A stretch of DNA of 64,000 bases from Methanogenium sp. (lineage in GTDB: Archaea > Halobacteriota > Methanomicrobia > Methanomicrobiales > Methanomicrobiaceae). The DNA lies in contig JAUVCV010000004.1 of the NCBI GenBank assembly GCA_030595665.1, positions 16,710 through 80,709 on the forward strand, read 5' to 3'. The translations under genes and the position numbers were made by a program. The notes under the pieces were generated by a model. The model did not search any database and was not told the DNA's origin. It saw nothing but the letters and a program-made list of their open reading frames with translations. This document shows, in pieces, positions 17,904 to 25,588 of the stretch. Numbering within the stretch: position 1 is the stretch's first letter; every line of letters begins with the position of its first letter.

Positions 17904-19243
17904 AAGTTGAAGTAATTGCTGTCGGCGGGTATAATGAAGTCGGCAGAAATATGACCGCCGTGCGAGTCGGCAAGGAGATTGTCATTTTTGACATGGGTCT
18001 CCGTCTTGATCAGATAATGATTCACGAGGATGCTGAAGTTGAAAATCTGCATTCCCTTGATTTAATTGAGATGAAAGCAATCCCTGACGATACGATAATG
18101 AATACGGTGGAAGGCACTGTTAAGGCGATTGTCTGTACGCATGGTCACCTGGATCATATTGGTGCATTACCGAAACTTGCACACCGGTATGATGCACCGA
18201 TTATTGCTACACCGTATACTGCTGCCCTTATCCGACAGCAAATAGAAGGGGAAAAGCGATTTGTTGTCAACAATAAGGTATTTGAACTTCCTGCAGGGAA
18301 AAAATACCGGTATGAAATATCACAGAACCTGTCTCTTGAATTTATCATCGTACAGCATTCAATCATTGACGCTGCAATGGCTGTCCTGCACACGCCCCGT
18401 GGTGCTATTGTATATGCACTTGATTTCAAAATGGACCGGACACCTGTTCTTGGTGAACCCCCCAACATTGCACGCATGCGTGAAGTGGGAAAAGAGGGAG
18501 TCCTTGCACTTATCACCGAGAGTGTGAATGTTAACATGCCCGGACGCTGTCCCAGCGAACGCATTGCTCAGCGTCTTGTCAGGGATGTAATGACCTGTTA
18601 TGAGGACGAAAAATCTGCGATGTTTGTGGGTTCTTTTGCCTCCAATATTGCACGGGTTAAAATGATTGCAGAGTGTGCACATGAAATCGGACGAAAGCCT
18701 GTCCTTCTTGGTCGTTCAATGGAACGGTATTCATCAACTGCAGAACAGATGAAGCTTGTTGGATTTCCACACGGTACGACAATGCGGGGCAACCGCCGTA
18801 CTGTTGACAAGATGTTCCGTACAATAATGAAGGAAGGAAAAGAGAAATATGTCCCGATTGTCACCGGCAGTCAGGGTGAACCGGGTGCAATTCTTACCCG
18901 TCTTGCTTCAGGGCAGACACCTTTCAAACTTGAAAAAGGGGATAAGATTCTCTATAGTGCAAGAGTTATTCCGAATCCAATGAATTACGGGCAGCGGCAT
19001 ACGCAGGAAGTACTTCTTCGTATGAGAGGTGCGCGAATTTTTGAGGATCTTCACGTAAGTGGGCATGCATATCGTGAAGAACATTATGAAGTTATACACC
19101 TGTTCAATCCACAGCATATTATCCCGGCTCACGGTGATATCGATATGACCGGAGGATATCTGAAACTTGCAGAAGAGTGTGGTTATACCCTGAACAATGA
19201 TGTCCATCTAATGAGAAACGGGCAGAAATTACTGATTAATTAG
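17900..19243 (+). CDS. rnj: RNase J, archaeal type
   Basis: 5'-3' exoribonuclease of the metallo-beta-lactamase/beta-CASP family. 447 residues; zinc motif HGHLDHIG, ALDFKMD, GSQGEPGAIL and the late ISGHAYREEH-like histidine motif (HVSGHAYREEH) are present. Located inside the isoprenoid gene set, an arrangement common in euryarchaea. Translationally coupled to fni. Confidence 0.94.
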   Translation: MKVEVIAVGGYNEVGRNMTAVRVGKEIVIFDMGLRLDQIMIHEDAEVENLHSLDLIEMKAIPDDTIMNTVEGTVKAIVCTHGHLDHIGALPKLAHRYDAPIIATPYTAALIRQQIEGEKRFVVNNKVFELPAGKKYRYEISQNLSLEFIIVQHSIIDAAMAVLHTPRGAIVYALDFKMDRTPVLGEPPNIARMREVGKEGVLALITESVNVNMPGRCPSERIAQRLVRDVMTCYEDEKSAMFVGSFASNIARVKMIAECAHEIGRKPVLLGRSMERYSSTAEQMKLVGFPHGTTMRGNRRTVDKMFRTIMKEGKEKYVPIVTGSQGEPGAILTRLASGQTPFKLEKGDKILYSARVIPNPMNYGQRHTQEVLLRMRGARIFEDLHVSGHAYREEHYEVIHLFNPQHIIPAHGDIDMTGGYLKLAEECGYTLNNDVHLMRNGQKLLIN

Positions 19244-19253
19244 GTGAAAAATA

Positions 19254-20219
19254 ATGGATCTTGGTGCATATCTGGAAGATGTTGCTGAACAAATTGATAT
19301 TGTTCTTGACCGTGAATTTGGCGCATTGCCGGGAGAACTGAACAGGGCAAGTGCCCATCTCCTTCTTGCCGGGGGGAAGCGTCTGAGGCCTGCTGTGGTA
19401 ATGCTTGCTGCAGACCTTGTGCAAAAGGGCCGTTCGCAGGACGTTATGCCTGCTGCACTGGCTCTTGAAATTACCCATACCTTCACCCTTGTTCATGATG
19501 ATATCATGGATAAAGATGCAGTTCGTCGTGGTGTTCCTACTGTACATACAAAATGGGATGAACCAACGGCGATTCTTGCAGGGGATGTTCTCTATGCACA
19601 CGCCTTTGAGCTGATTTGTGCCGCAATTGCATCCGATATTTCAAAGGTGCGATCGGTGAATGCCCTTGCGAAGGCATGTGCAAATCTCTGTGAGGGACAG
19701 CACATGGATATTCAATTCGAAAACAGAGATGATGTTGACGAAATGGAATATCTTGAGATGGTCTCCAAAAAAACAGGGGTCCTTTATGCCGCCGCAGCAG
19801 CAATTGGCGCCACTCTTGCCGGAGGCAATGTTCAGCAGGTCAATTCACTCTATGAATGGGGACTGAACAGTGGCGTTGCATTTCAGATTCAGGATGATCT
19901 GATAGACCTTATGGCTGACGCGGCAATCAGTGGTAAGGACCGTGCATCAGATCTCCGTGAAGGGAAACAGACACTTGTGGCAATCCTGGCAAGAGAACGG
20001 GGAATTGACCTTACAAAGTATCGTAAACCTACTCTGAGCGAGGCAGAAATTGATGAAGCCATCCGTCTTCTTGAAGAGGCAGGGGTCATAGCTGATGTCA
20101 GAAATGTTGCTTTTGAACGGGTTCTCCGGGCGAAAAAGATGCTCACCATCTTCCCTGATTGCGATGAAAAAGATGTTCTTCTTCAGATAACTGATTATTT
20201 TGTTTCCAGGGGTTTTTAG
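19254..20219 (+). CDS. idsA: Short-chain polyprenyl diphosphate synthase (GGPP synthase type)
   Basis: Condenses isopentenyl diphosphate onto allylic primers to give C15/C20 diphosphates for archaeal ether lipids. 321 residues. First aspartate-rich motif HDDIMD, second QDDLID, and GGKRLRP near the N-terminus. Product length cannot be read with certainty from sequence. Follows rnj by ten bases. Confidence 0.94.
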   Translation: MDLGAYLEDVAEQIDIVLDREFGALPGELNRASAHLLLAGGKRLRPAVVMLAADLVQKGRSQDVMPAALALEITHTFTLVHDDIMDKDAVRRGVPTVHTKWDEPTAILAGDVLYAHAFELICAAIASDISKVRSVNALAKACANLCEGQHMDIQFENRDDVDEMEYLEMVSKKTGVLYAAAAAIGATLAGGNVQQVNSLYEWGLNSGVAFQIQDDLIDLMADAAISGKDRASDLREGKQTLVAILARERGIDLTKYRKPTLSEAEIDEAIRLLEEAGVIADVRNVAFERVLRAKKMLTIFPDCDEKDVLLQITDYFVSRGF

Positions 20220-20222
20220 ACA

Positions 20223-21908
20223 ATGGATGGAGATTCCAGAGATTTTCTCTATAAATATGCGCTCCAGAATGCGGTAATGCACAACAATGTTCCGAAGGCT
20301 GGTGCAGTCCTTGGTGCACTTATGGGAAAACATCCTGAGCTTCGGCCTCATGCACGGGAATATTCCGCACTTCTGGGTGAAATACTGGCCGAAATAGAAG
20401 AGATGAATCCTGATTGCCGCAGGACCCGTCTTGAGTCACTCGCTCCTGAACTGCTCAGGAAAAAAGAGAAAAAGAAGAGAGATACCGGCCTTCGTCCGCT
20501 GGAAAATATAGGGGAAGAGGGCGTTGTTATGCGCTTTGCCCCGAATCCTTCGGGTCCCCTTCACCTTGGTCATTCCCGTGCAGCATACCTGAATGATTAC
20601 TATATCAGAAAGTATGGCGGAAAATATATTATCCGGATTGAAGATACCGATCCAAAACGGATAACAGAAGAAAATTATCAGATGCTTCTGTCTGATGTGG
20701 ATTGGCTTGGCATTCAGGTAAGTGACATTGTCTACCAGAGTGACAGGATGGATATTTATTATTCATACTGTGAGAAGCTGATTGCAATGGGCGGTGCGTA
20801 TCTTTGTACCTGTGATTCTGAAATATTCCGGGATCTGAAAAATCACAAAAAAGTGTGTCCATGCAGAGATCGGAGTATTGAGGAGAATCTCTCTCTCTGG
20901 AAGGACATGCTGGCAGGGATTTATCATGAAGGGCAGATTACCGTCCGGGTAAAGACCGATATTTCTCATCCGGATCCCGCAATGCGTGACTTTTCCATCT
21001 TTAGAATTGTGGAGAGTGTCCCCCATCCCCGGTGCGATGCGCGTGTATATCCTCTGATGAATTTCTCTGTCGCCGTAGACGATCATCTGCTGGGTATGAC
21101 CCATGTCATCCGGGGGAAAGACCATATCGCAAATACCCGGAGACAGAAGTTCATCTATGATTATTTTGGATGGGAACAGCCAACATATTTCCATTATGGA
21201 CGGATGTCAATCGGAGATATTGTCCTTTCCACGTCAGCAATGAAAGCAGGTATTCTCTCAGGGGAGTATTCTGGCTGGGATGATATTCATCTTGGTACGC
21301 TGAGAGCAATTGCACGGAGAGGTTTTTCTCCTGACGCACTCAGAAATGCAATGGTAGACATTGGAATTGGCCAGACTGATATCAATTTTTCATGGGAAAA
21401 TCTGTATGCAGCAAACAAAGCGATTGTTGATCCAATCGCAAACCGGTATTTTTTTGTTCCGGACCCGGTACTCTGTCATATTCCCAATGTTTCTGAACAT
21501 ATTGCACACCCATTGAAAAATCCCAATGACGAAACACTGGGAACCCGTTCACTGACGTTTACCGGTGATATTTATCTGCCGCGTGATGAGCTTGAGGATG
21601 GTCGGATGCTCAGGCTCAAAGATCTCTTTAATGTGCGGGTCAAGAACGCTGATGATGGTTTCTCTCTGGAATATCTGGGTGATTCCCTCGACGAAGCACG
21701 GGCAGAACATGCACAGATTGTTCAGTGGCTTCCAAAGGATATGGCAGTCCGATGTGTGCTCCATACACCTGAGGGTATCATTGAGGGGGTATGTGAACCT
21801 GATGTCTGTGGTGAGACTGACGTTGTTGTTCAGTTTGAACGGGTAGGGTTTGCACGGATTGACCGTGCATCTGAAACAGATGTTTCAGCGTATTTTGCCC
21901 ACAAATAA
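20223..21908 (+). CDS. gltX: Glutamyl-tRNA synthetase, archaeal type
   Basis: 561 residues, class I synthetase. The HIGH motif appears as PLHLGHSRAA (about residue 115) and the KMSKS region as LSTSAMKAG. An archaeal N-terminal extension of about 95 residues comes before the catalytic core, and the C-terminal half is a beta-barrel anticodon domain as in archaeal GluRS/GlnRS. Methanogens usually use a non-discriminating GluRS plus GatDE; no gat genes are in the window. Three bases after idsA. Confidence 0.95.
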   Translation: MDGDSRDFLYKYALQNAVMHNNVPKAGAVLGALMGKHPELRPHAREYSALLGEILAEIEEMNPDCRRTRLESLAPELLRKKEKKKRDTGLRPLENIGEEGVVMRFAPNPSGPLHLGHSRAAYLNDYYIRKYGGKYIIRIEDTDPKRITEENYQMLLSDVDWLGIQVSDIVYQSDRMDIYYSYCEKLIAMGGAYLCTCDSEIFRDLKNHKKVCPCRDRSIEENLSLWKDMLAGIYHEGQITVRVKTDISHPDPAMRDFSIFRIVESVPHPRCDARVYPLMNFSVAVDDHLLGMTHVIRGKDHIANTRRQKFIYDYFGWEQPTYFHYGRMSIGDIVLSTSAMKAGILSGEYSGWDDIHLGTLRAIARRGFSPDALRNAMVDIGIGQTDINFSWENLYAANKAIVDPIANRYFFVPDPVLCHIPNVSEHIAHPLKNPNDETLGTRSLTFTGDIYLPRDELEDGRMLRLKDLFNVRVKNADDGFSLEYLGDSLDEARAEHAQIVQWLPKDMAVRCVLHTPEGIIEGVCEPDVCGETDVVVQFERVGFARIDRASETDVSAYFAHK

Positions 21909-21962
21909 TTTTTTCTTTCATCCAAAGACTCATCTCCCTTAAATCCCCATATTTTTAGCAAC

Positions 21963-22925
21963 ATGCCGAATCTAAATATCGCAGTACTCGGACCTCATGG
22001 GTATGCAAAAAATATCGGTAAATCGGGCACAGAATCTGATATTACATTCATTAATCTGAAAAAAGGAGAAGACACCGTAACGATTATTGAACCAACGCGG
22101 TATCCTGACAGGCTGGCACCTCTGTATTATGCTGTTGCAATGTCTGATTCTGCATTGCTGGTGATAGATTCGATAACTCCCATGCTGGGTGAAATGGTTA
22201 TCATGCTGGATGTCATGGGAATTACGTCAGGTCTGATTGTTCTGCAAAATTATCTGGATAAATCGCAGATTGCACCCCTTATCCGTGGCACTGTTCTTGA
22301 GGGCTATGACTTTGTGGAAGACGACCCCATTCTTCTTCGCGAGCGTTTCCTTTCCATGGCCGCAGATATCACCTATCCTGTTCCAACTCCGGAAACCGGG
22401 TTTGTGATGATTGATCATGCCTTCAATGTGAAAGGAATTGGTACTGTTGTTCTTGGAAGTGTTGAGAAAGGAACCATTCATCAGCATGATATGGTCACGG
22501 TTCTCCCCGGGGGGATGACGTGCCAGATTCGTTCGATTCAGAAACATGATGAGGATGCCAAAGAGGCATATCAGACAGACAGGGTCGGACTGGCGCTGAA
22601 AAATATGCCTGCTGAGGACCTTGAACGGGGTATGGTACTGACAACGGATTCATCTATACAGGTAACGTCAGAAGTCAGGGGTACAGCAAAGGTCGTACGC
22701 TTCTGGCCTGAACCACTGCGCGAGGGTCTTGTTGTGCATATTGGTCTGTGGACACAGTTTGTGAACGGGAAGATTACCGCAGTTGAGAATGATGCTGACT
22801 GGCATACCTGCTCTGTTGTGATTGAACTGGAGAAGGAAATTGCATATCTCCCGGGAGAAAAGGCTGTTATGCATTATCTGGACGGTGGAAAACTCCGAAT
22901 TGTCGGATCAGTAATGCTGGAATGA
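21963..22925 (+). CDS. Archaeal SelB-like elongation factor paralogue with degenerate GTPase site
   Basis: 320 residues related to EF-Tu/SelB. The N-terminal domain has GPHGYAKNIGKSGT where active factors have GHVDHGKTT, and the G3 and G4 motifs are not recognisable (QNYLDKSQ where NKxD is expected), so GTP hydrolysis is doubtful. Then follows an EF-Tu domain II (KGIGTVVLGSVEKGTI) and a domain III-like barrel. Matches the archaeal SelB-like family (aSelBL) present in species without selenocysteine. No selenocysteine genes in the window. Function unknown. Confidence 0.78.
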   Translation: MPNLNIAVLGPHGYAKNIGKSGTESDITFINLKKGEDTVTIIEPTRYPDRLAPLYYAVAMSDSALLVIDSITPMLGEMVIMLDVMGITSGLIVLQNYLDKSQIAPLIRGTVLEGYDFVEDDPILLRERFLSMAADITYPVPTPETGFVMIDHAFNVKGIGTVVLGSVEKGTIHQHDMVTVLPGGMTCQIRSIQKHDEDAKEAYQTDRVGLALKNMPAEDLERGMVLTTDSSIQVTSEVRGTAKVVRFWPEPLREGLVVHIGLWTQFVNGKITAVENDADWHTCSVVIELEKEIAYLPGEKAVMHYLDGGKLRIVGSVMLE

Positions 22926-22993
22926 ATATCTCACAATCGAAAACAAAGAACGACGGAAACGGAGGGTCTGCCTCTCCCGGTTTTTGTAACCAT

Positions 22994-23212
22994 CTTTTCC
23001 ACCCTCTTTGCCCCTCTGCGTTGGGGAATAGGGGGGTAAAATGGGCGTATTTTATGATCTTTTTTTCTGCCAAAAAAATACGGCTGTAATGCCTTTTATT
23101 TGCCGAAAATACGATTTATTGCGGATTACCGGGCGGTTGCTATTGGCGGGTATTTTGGGAGGATGTATAGACTGTCCTGACTGAGAACCGGCCGCTCCGT
23201 GCTTCTGTGTGG
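22994..23212. repeat. Intergenic direct repeat, copy 1 (~219 bp)
   Basis: Aligns over its length with 23261-23480 with only scattered differences, starting in a pyrimidine tract and ending GCTTCTGTGTGG. Internal arms CGTATTTT and AAAATACG can pair. No start/RBS supported frame spans it; the minus-strand frames beginning MAEKKIIKYAHF are present in both copies but diverge quickly in length and ending. It lies between the SelB-like gene and rpiA. Confidence 0.85.
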
Positions 23213-23260
23213 ATGCGTTTTGCCCCCTTTTTTCCACCTTTCTCCACTCTTTTCCTGTCC

Positions 23261-23480
23261 CTTTTTCCACCCTTTTTGAATCCCTGCGTTGGGGTATCCG
23301 GGGGTAAAATGGGCGTATTTTATGATCTTTTTTTCTGCCAAAAAAATACGGCTGTAATGCCTTTTATTTGCTAAAAATACGATTTATTGCGGATTATTTG
23401 GCGGTCGCTATTGGGGGGTATTTTGGGAGGATGTATAGACTATCTCAACTGAGAACCGGCCGCTCCAGGCTTCTGTGTGG
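23261..23480. repeat. Intergenic direct repeat, copy 2 (~220 bp)
   Basis: Second copy of the 22994-23212 unit, separated by about 48 bp of pyrimidine-rich sequence (23213-23260). Best conserved are the T- and A-rich core and the GAGAACCGGCCGCTCC segment. No terminal inverted repeats or target-site duplications are seen at the outer edges, so a recent insertion is not supported. Confidence 0.85.
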
Positions 23481-23520
23481 GTTGCCTGACTGCACCCCTG
23501 CACTTCCCGGTTATTCCTGA

Positions 23521-23580
23521 CAGTGCGTGCTCTTGGACTCAATGTTCCGGGCACTAATAGGATCAGCCGTGAAAAGAGCA
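23521..23580 (+). other. Segment resembling the 3' end of 23S rRNA
   Basis: The stretch around 23541-23569 (TTCCGGGCACTAATAGG then ATCAGCCGTG) looks like the final bases of archaeal 23S rRNA, where a GCACTAAYAG-type sequence sits before the terminus. TGCTCTT (23528-23534) and AAGAGCA (23574-23580) pair perfectly and enclose it. No other rRNA sequence is present, so at most this is a relic of an rRNA operon end. Recognition is by eye only. Confidence 0.35.
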
Positions 23581-23583
23581 AAT

Positions 23584-23651
23584 CCCAAAGGTAAATAACC
23601 GTTTTTCCCTTTGAAAGGAAAGGGTGTCATGTTAAGCATTTACCTATTGGG
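23584..23651 (+). promoter_or_regulatory. Inverted repeat in the rpiA leader
   Basis: CCCAAAGGTAAAT (23584-23596) is complementary to ATTTACCTATTGGG (23638-23651) with a single extra base, and inside it CCCTTT can pair with AAAGGG. The right arm carries the GGGAG ribosome binding site of rpiA, so folding would hide it. Regulation of rpiA translation is inferred. Confidence 0.45.
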
Positions 23652-23663
23652 AGTAAATAATAA

Positions 23664-24377
23664 ATGTACATGACTTCCCAATCGGCTATAGAATCAGATC
23701 AGACTATTGCAAAGAAAAATGCCGGGTATTTTGCTGCAGGACTGGTTGAAGACGGAATGGTTGTCGGACTTGGAACCGGATCAACGGTATTCTATGCAAT
23801 GGAGATACTCGCTGAAAAAATACGGAATGGGATGAAAATTGTTGGAATTCCTACGTCATATCAGGCAGAGTGCCGGGCGCGTGAATATGGGATTCCTCTG
23901 GCAACCCTGCATGATTACACCGAACTGGATATTGCAATTGATGGAGCTGATCAGATAGACCCCAAAGGCAATATCATAAAGGGAAGGGGTGCTGCACAAA
24001 CTCAGGAACGCTGCGTCGCTTCTGCATCACGTATCTTTGTTGTTGTTGCAGATGCAAGTAAGATGACAGCATGTCTATCAGCACCTGTACCCGTAGAGGT
24101 AATACCGTCTGCTGCTTCACTTGCAGCAAAAAGACTGTGTGAAATGGGTGGTTTTCCTCAGGTGCGCGAAGGAGTGAAAAAAGACGGGCCGGTGATTACC
24201 GACAATGGTAACTGGATTATTGACTGTACGTTCTCAGAGATTACCAGTCCATTATCACTTGAGATTCAAATTAATAATATTCCCGGCGTTCTGAGCTGTG
24301 GTATATTTGCGGAATTTAATGAAAAAATAAAAATAGTTATTGGAAATAAAGAATCAGCTGAAATAATGTCAATTTGA
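23664..24377 (+). CDS. rpiA: Ribose-5-phosphate isomerase A
   Basis: Interconverts ribulose 5-phosphate and ribose 5-phosphate. 237 residues with GLGTGSTVFYA (phosphate binding), DGADQIDPKGNIIKGRG (active-site aspartate and glutamate region) and VVVADASKM. It complements the Fae-Hps gene of this window, which makes ribulose 5-phosphate in methanogens without an oxidative pentose pathway. Its 3' end overlaps the convergent regulator gene by nine bases. Confidence 0.95.
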   Translation: MYMTSQSAIESDQTIAKKNAGYFAAGLVEDGMVVGLGTGSTVFYAMEILAEKIRNGMKIVGIPTSYQAECRAREYGIPLATLHDYTELDIAIDGADQIDPKGNIIKGRGAAQTQERCVASASRIFVVVADASKMTACLSAPVPVEVIPSAASLAAKRLCEMGGFPQVREGVKKDGPVITDNGNWIIDCTFSEITSPLSLEIQINNIPGVLSCGIFAEFNEKIKIVIGNKESAEIMSI

Positions 24378-24764
24378 AATAGTCTGCTGATTCTGAAGAT
24401 GAATTTTTATCTTTTTAATCAGTTTCAATTGATTTTCAACTTCATCTTGTTTGTTTTTCTCAAGAATATCCATTATTTCACTAATTGATTTTGACAGACG
24501 GTATATTTTTACCGGTCTTCCTTTACTCTCTGCCTTTGATTCCCGGCTTTCAATCCATTCATATTCTTTCAGAGCACGCATGGCGATGCTGACTTCCGGC
24601 TGGCGAAGATCACTACTGCGTTCAATCTCCCGTGAGGTTGCTTCTTCTGTCATCGCAAGATAGATAAGAACCTTGGCAACATTCCGTTTTAACCCAATTT
24701 CAGTTAAAAGATCTGAAAATTCTTCGTCTTCTTCGGTGAAGACCATTACTTTTTCCATTCTCAT
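24369..24764 (-). CDS. Winged-helix transcriptional regulator
   Basis: About 131 residues. A winged-helix domain spans roughly residues 20-95 (GLKRNVAKVLIYLAMTEEATSREIERSSDLRQ is spread over the recognition region), with wing YEWIESRESKAESKGRP, then a coiled-coil-like C-terminal helix (ISEIMDILEKNKQDEVENQ) likely for dimerisation. MarR/TrmB/ArsR-like. ATG 24764 chosen since GGTGAG lies five bases before it; GTG 24773 and ATG 24758 are alternatives. Convergent with rpiA and upstream of no obvious partner; targets unknown. Confidence 0.78.
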   Translation of the reverse strand: MRMEKVMVFTEEDEEFSDLLTEIGLKRNVAKVLIYLAMTEEATSREIERSSDLRQPEVSIAMRALKEYEWIESRESKAESKGRPVKIYRLSKSISEIMDILEKNKQDEVENQLKLIKKIKIHLQNQQTISN

Positions 24765-24874
24765 ATTTCTCACCGAGAATACAACTACAATTATTCAAAA
24801 TACTATAAATACATTGGTGTATGTGCTGTTTGGATAACTGCTTGCGAATTGATTAAAAAAATTAATATTAAGGC

Positions 24875-25543
24875 TCAAATCAGGCCCAGATTCGAAAGAT
24901 CTGATAATATTTTATTAACAGCTCCTTTAGCGTCTTCTGGCTGTTTGCCACCGGTAATTATCAGTTTACCTGATCCAAACAGGAGGACAACAACTTTTGG
25001 TACTTCAAGCCGGTAGACCAGTCCGGGGAATTGTTCCGGCTCGTATTCAATCCTGTCAAGATTAAATCCAACTGCAATTTTATTCAAATTGATTGGTGTT
25101 CCAAGATCTGCTGATGTAACAATATTCTGAATTTTATATTCAAGATTTTCGTAGATCTCGATATTCAGTTCCCGCAGACGATTTCCCAGAATTTCCAAAC
25201 CCCGTGTGAGGCTGTCAACACTCTTCGCACCGGTAAGCACTACTTTCCCGGAACCAAATACCAGTGCAGCAATCTTTGGATCCTGCATTCGAAGAACTAC
25301 GCCAGGAAATCGTTTTTTATTGTATTCAGCATCTTTGATCTGGGAAGATACCACCAGAAGATCAAGAGAATCTGCCACCTTTGCAGATGCAACGATATTC
25401 TCAATTTTCAAAGTGTCCTCTGGATGGCGTTTCTCCTCAGTTTTCAAAGAGTCCTCTGGATGGTGTTTCTCCTTAATTTTCAAAGAGTTCTCTGGATGGT
25501 TTTTCTCCTCAATTTTCAAAGAGTCCTCTGGATTGCCCTTCAT
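24875..25543 (-). CDS. tbp: TATA-binding protein with repeat-expanded N-terminus
   Basis: 222 residues. The saddle domain, with two direct halves (IVASAKVADSLDL and IVTSADLGTPINL start the halves; FPGVVLRM and FPGLVYRL mark the second strands), occupies about residues 48-222. The first 48 residues are four 12-residue units such as HPEDSLKIEEKN, the last running straight into LKIENIVAS of the normal TBP start. Archaeal TBPs usually begin close to that point, so about 36 residues are extra. The tail is rich in K, E, H and P and should be flexible. A TATA-rich sequence lies directly upstream. Same strand as and downstream of acs. Confidence 0.93.
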   Translation of the reverse strand: MKGNPEDSLKIEEKNHPENSLKIKEKHHPEDSLKTEEKRHPEDTLKIENIVASAKVADSLDLLVVSSQIKDAEYNKKRFPGVVLRMQDPKIAALVFGSGKVVLTGAKSVDSLTRGLEILGNRLRELNIEIYENLEYKIQNIVTSADLGTPINLNKIAVGFNLDRIEYEPEQFPGLVYRLEVPKVVVLLFGSGKLIITGGKQPEDAKGAVNKILSDLSNLGLI

Positions 25544-25544
25544 G
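25401..25544 (-). repeat. Four 36-bp tandem repeats in the 5' end of tbp
   Basis: Units 25401-25436, 25437-25472, 25473-25508 and 25509-25544 align without gaps; each holds TTTTCAAAG on the plus strand. The first three agree at most positions and the outermost contains the start codon, where it diverges. Each unit is 12 codons, so gain or loss of copies keeps the frame. Confidence 0.93.
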
Positions 25545-25558
25545 TAATGATATAAAAG

Positions 25559-25577
25559 GGTATATAAAGTATATATA
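25559..25577 (-). promoter_or_regulatory. TATA-rich promoter of tbp
   Basis: On the minus strand TTTATATACC (25568-25559) and the TATATATA stretch just upstream lie 16-34 bases before the tbp ATG, inside the 45-bp gap to acs. The spacing would put transcription start near the ATG, giving a leaderless or nearly leaderless mRNA. Inferred from the archaeal TATA spacing. Confidence 0.5.
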
Positions 25578-25588
25578 TGGTTGCCTGT

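Noticed and set aside
22867..23341. Minus-strand frames starting MAEKKIIKYAHF in both intergenic repeats
   Set aside because: The shared start is a by-product of the DNA repeat; after it the frames differ in sequence, end differently, and have pyrimidine-tract-derived low-complexity residues.
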